A stretch of 9,168 nt of DNA from Ferrithrix thermotolerans DSM 19514. GTDB lineage: Bacteria; Actinomycetota; Acidimicrobiia; Acidimicrobiales; Ilumatobacteraceae. The stretch's first letter is position 1. Each line of letters opens with the position of its first letter. This document shows positions 7,142 through 9,168 of the stretch, in pieces. The notes under the pieces are model-generated. The model saw nothing but the letters and a program-made list of their open reading frames with translations, made no database searches and was not told the origin of the DNA. The stretch is from NCBI GenBank assembly GCA_945878705.1, contig CAMCUE010000035.1, positions 1-9,168 of the forward strand, in the 5' to 3' direction. The position numbers were made by a program, and so were the translations under genes.

Positions 7142-8185
7142 ATGCCTGCAATTCTTAACCCTGCAATAAAACACTACGAATGGGGCGACATCGCTGCGTT
7201 GCCAGACCTCCTAGGTTTACCACGCGACAATAAACCCTGGGCTGAACTTTGGTTCGGCACACATCCAGATGGGCCGTCAACTTTAGAAACTGGCAACGGC
7301 ATCGCACCATTAAAAAATGTCACTGGCGATCTCTCGTTCTTATTGAAACTAATTGCAGTCGCAAAACCACTGTCGTTACAAACTCACCCAAATACCGTTC
7401 AGGCACTCGCTGGTTTTAATCGTGAGAACAGTCTTGGCGTCAGTCGCACCGCAACAAATCGCATCTATAAAGATGAGGCTGCCAAGCCAGAGTTGCTCTG
7501 TGCAATTTCCGAATTTCAAATGCTGTGCGGCTTTGCACCCGTAGGTGAATCGCTTGCACGCGCCGAGCAAAACGGCTGGCACGAAATAGCCGAACAATTG
7601 CAATCAAACGGATTAGAAGCAACCGTGCGATGGGCGCTCAATGAAACATCGAAGCCAAATATTAAGAATCTTCCACAACATCTTCAAACGCTTGCATCTT
7701 TGTATCCAAATAGTGGTGGCGTGATAGTTGCGTTATTAATGAATCATGTTGTCTTAAAACCTGGTGACGCGATTTATCTTGAGCCTGGCAATGTGCATTC
7801 GTACTTGGGTGGCATGGCTGTCGAAGTAATGACGAGTAGCGACAATGTGATGCGTGCTGCTTTTACGACAAAGCACATTGACATTGATGAATTTTTTGCA
7901 ACAGCAAACTTCATTCCTCAAGCAACAAGATCTGTTACTCCCCCAACGAGCTCGAACCCTGTTTCAAGATTTCAGATTCCGAGTGCACCGTTCAGCGTCG
8001 AACGTTGGCATGTAACAAGTGGCATATCTATTACCGCTGAGCACGAGGTAGAGATATACCTATGTGTTCAGGGGCAATCTGGAGATTTGCGACAAGGTCA
8101 AGCCTGCGTGTTGCGTCGCGGTGAAAATTTGAATCTCGCCGAGTCATCACTCGTGTTTCGAGTCTGGGGAGATCCGACTAACTAA
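7142..8185 (+). CDS. manA: Mannose-6-phosphate isomerase, class I (zinc-dependent)
   Basis: The 347-residue cupin-fold enzyme interconverts fructose-6-phosphate and mannose-6-phosphate, supplying mannose for GDP-mannose and glycan synthesis or feeding mannose into glycolysis. Family hallmarks are KPWAELWFGTHPDGPS at 31-46, LLKLIAVAKPLSLQTHPN at 67-84 with likely zinc ligands Q80 and H82, KPELLCA at 115-121 with ligand E117, and EPGNVHSYLGG at 214-224 with ligand H219. The active-site segment SSDNVMRAAFTTKHIDIDEF (232-251) includes R238; it has Ala-Ala where I recall Gly being usual after the Arg. All zinc ligands are present, so it is probably active. The length is somewhat short for the family. 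The ATG follows the proS stop by 17 nt with no clear Shine-Dalgarno, suggesting read-through from proS. The stop overlaps the next start as TAATG. Confidence 0.93.
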   Translation: MPAILNPAIKHYEWGDIAALPDLLGLPRDNKPWAELWFGTHPDGPSTLETGNGIAPLKNVTGDLSFLLKLIAVAKPLSLQTHPNTVQALAGFNRENSLGVSRTATNRIYKDEAAKPELLCAISEFQMLCGFAPVGESLARAEQNGWHEIAEQLQSNGLEATVRWALNETSKPNIKNLPQHLQTLASLYPNSGGVIVALLMNHVVLKPGDAIYLEPGNVHSYLGGMAVEVMTSSDNVMRAAFTTKHIDIDEFFATANFIPQATRSVTPPTSSNPVSRFQIPSAPFSVERWHVTSGISITAEHEVEIYLCVQGQSGDLRQGQACVLRRGENLNLAESSLVFRVWGDPTN

Positions 8186-9027
8186 TGTTTCGAATTAGTA
8201 ACAAAAGACGATTAGCTCAACGACTTGTTTTGATTTCAGTTGCTTTTGCTATCACTCTTGGCGCTGGTAGTAGCACGCCATTTACTGTTGGTACGAGCCC
8301 GTCACTTTTAATTCTCGGAGACAGCATCACTTGGGGCACTGATTATTTCGCCAAGGCCCAAAAACTCGTTGCCGGTGATGGCCAATGGGTGAATGTCGTT
8401 GTTGACGGGCAATACTCTCGCCGAGTTGCGTTTCCGACTCCGAACACTTCTATTCGAATGTCAGGGGTCAAGAGTTATTTAAAACTCAAATCAGCGGGAC
8501 TGAACCCCGATGCAGTAATTGTTGCGCTCGGCAGCAACGATGTTGCGCTCGAAACAAAAGTCGAAGTTTACGAAAAGATTATCCGCGATTTAATGAACAC
8601 GATCGGCAACGTTCCTGTCACTTGGCTGACTGTTAATCGAAGAGACACCAAGGCGATCTTTGCAAGAAGTGTTGTTTTCAATACCGTTCTCGTGAAACTC
8701 ACTTCCGAATATCCAAATCTGGTTCTCTCAGATTGGTCTGCAATAATTAACGACAATCCGAAGTTGATGTCTTGGGATAAAGTTCATCTCACGCCAACTG
8801 GATATGCGATTCGCGCAAAGTCATACCAATCGCTCGCACGAGACTCATATGAGCGATATTGGATTGCCACTGCGCCGACAACTACAACTACATTGCCAGC
8901 CGAGACAACTACAACCACAACGATTGTTACGACCACTGCGACGACCTTGCCAGCCGTGACGACGACTATTATCGCCGCAACAACAACGGTTCTGCCAACA
9001 ACAACAGTTCCAGCATCTTCGCCGTAG
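8185..9027 (+). CDS. Secreted SGNH/GDSL-type hydrolase with Thr-rich C-terminal tail
   Basis: The 280-residue protein has a basic start (KRR) and a hydrophobic segment at about 13-28, fitting a signal peptide or membrane anchor. The SGNH fold spans about 40-225: block I GDSITWG with nucleophile Ser47, a block II Gly in VVDGQYSRR, block III GSND at 116-119 with the oxyanion Asn, and block V WDKVHLTPTGY with Asp198 and His201. The family covers esterases, lipases, acetylhydrolases and thioesterases acting on lipids or acylated glycans; the sequence does not show the substrate. Residues 231-280 are Thr/Pro/Ala-rich, with TTTTTLP and ATTLP units, resembling a cell-wall-spanning or O-glycosylated stalk. 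There is no LPXTG motif or C-terminal membrane anchor. ATG 8185 overlaps the manA stop by one base, so translation is coupled. Tandem TAG codons end it. Confidence 0.88.
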   Translation: MFRISNKRRLAQRLVLISVAFAITLGAGSSTPFTVGTSPSLLILGDSITWGTDYFAKAQKLVAGDGQWVNVVVDGQYSRRVAFPTPNTSIRMSGVKSYLKLKSAGLNPDAVIVALGSNDVALETKVEVYEKIIRDLMNTIGNVPVTWLTVNRRDTKAIFARSVVFNTVLVKLTSEYPNLVLSDWSAIINDNPKLMSWDKVHLTPTGYAIRAKSYQSLARDSYERYWIATAPTTTTTLPAETTTTTTIVTTTATTLPAVTTTIIAATTTVLPTTTVPASSP

Positions 9028-9094
9028 TAGCCAATGTCATTCTGTGAACTCAGATAAGTTCTTTATATCGTCGGGGCGATCTTGCTGAAAGACA

Positions 9095-9124
9095 GATAGC
9101 AGACAACTCTTTGGTCTGACTATC
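9095..9124. other. Imperfect hairpin in the right-end intergenic region
   Basis: GATAG + CAGAC pairs with GTCTG + CTATC around a 9-nt loop, with a single bulged A at 9119. No T run follows on the plus strand (AAGCGATG), so it is not a standard intrinsic terminator for the upstream cluster. It may be a regulatory fold, or half of a promoter region for a gene beyond the window. Confidence 0.25.
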
Positions 9125-9139
9125 AAGCGATGCTAACCT
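9111..9139 (+). promoter_or_regulatory. Weak candidate promoter facing out of the right end
   Basis: TTGGTC (9111-9116), a 17-nt spacer and TAACCT (9134-9139) fit the loose actinobacterial -10 pattern TANNNT, with only the TTG of the -35 conserved. The rest of the 141-bp tail after the hydrolase (9028-9168) shows no gene start, tRNA or clear terminator. Confidence 0.2.
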
Positions 9140-9168
9140 CTGACGAAACAAATTTGAACGGTCACAAC

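Noticed and set aside
8875..9020. ACA/ACG-rich stretch as a satellite or CRISPR-like repeat
   Set aside because: It is in frame with the hydrolase and encodes its Thr-rich tail; unit spacing is irregular and there are no spacers.
1..9168. Mobile element, CRISPR array, tRNA or rRNA gene, or a novel defence system
   Set aside because: No transposase, integrase, regular direct repeats, tRNA cloverleaf or defence-type protein is visible; nearly all the sequence is explained by conserved housekeeping genes.

Overview
The window is a compact stretch of bacterial chromosome that looks actinobacterial, most likely class Acidimicrobiia. The basis is sequence resemblance recalled from known families, not a search. 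The start of IF-2 ([11 protein letters not shown], later [11 protein letters not shown]) has the Acidimicrobiia-like form. ProRS starts like actinobacterial ProRS ([17 protein letters not shown]). The left-edge gene resembles the mycobacterial mycothiol-dependent nitroreductase Rv2466c. The secreted protein at the right ends in a Thr-rich TTTTTLP-type tail. Base composition looks moderate by eye (not computed), which would suit an aquatic, streamlined member of the group.

Layout. Positions 1-5144 are read on the minus strand as one tight cluster: rimP (ribosome maturation), nusA (transcription elongation/termination/antitermination) and infB (translation initiation factor IF-2), followed by a DsbA/thioredoxin-fold oxidoreductase cut by the left edge. 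rimP and nusA overlap in an ATGA, nusA and infB are 5 nt apart, and infB and the oxidoreductase are 18 nt apart. A 207-bp divergent intergenic region (5145-5351) separates this cluster from a plus-strand cluster: proS (prolyl-tRNA synthetase), manA (class I mannose-6-phosphate isomerase) and a secreted SGNH/GDSL-type hydrolase. manA starts 17 nt after proS and the hydrolase overlaps manA by one base (TAATG). The last 141 bp hold no gene that I can recognise.

How the genes work together. rimP-nusA-infB is the widely conserved transcription/translation operon, and proS lies next to it in other actinobacteria too. Two usual members are not in their expected places: ylxR between nusA and infB, and rbfA right after infB. 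The 3' end of the plus cluster turns to sugar and envelope functions: ManA feeds mannose-phosphate metabolism and the hydrolase is predicted to be exported.

Most of the window is ordinary housekeeping DNA, and I found no undescribed defence, mobile or biosynthetic system. The most interesting signal is the divergent intergenic region. A near-consensus minus-strand -10 is followed by a 10-bp perfect hairpin with an interrupted T tract, about 90 bp before the rimP start. This has the architecture of an attenuator in the leader of the nusA operon. Other points of interest are the low-complexity IF-2 N-terminal half with an 18-bp tandem repeat, the CPWA active site of the oxidoreductase, and the coupling of manA to a Thr-tailed exported hydrolase.
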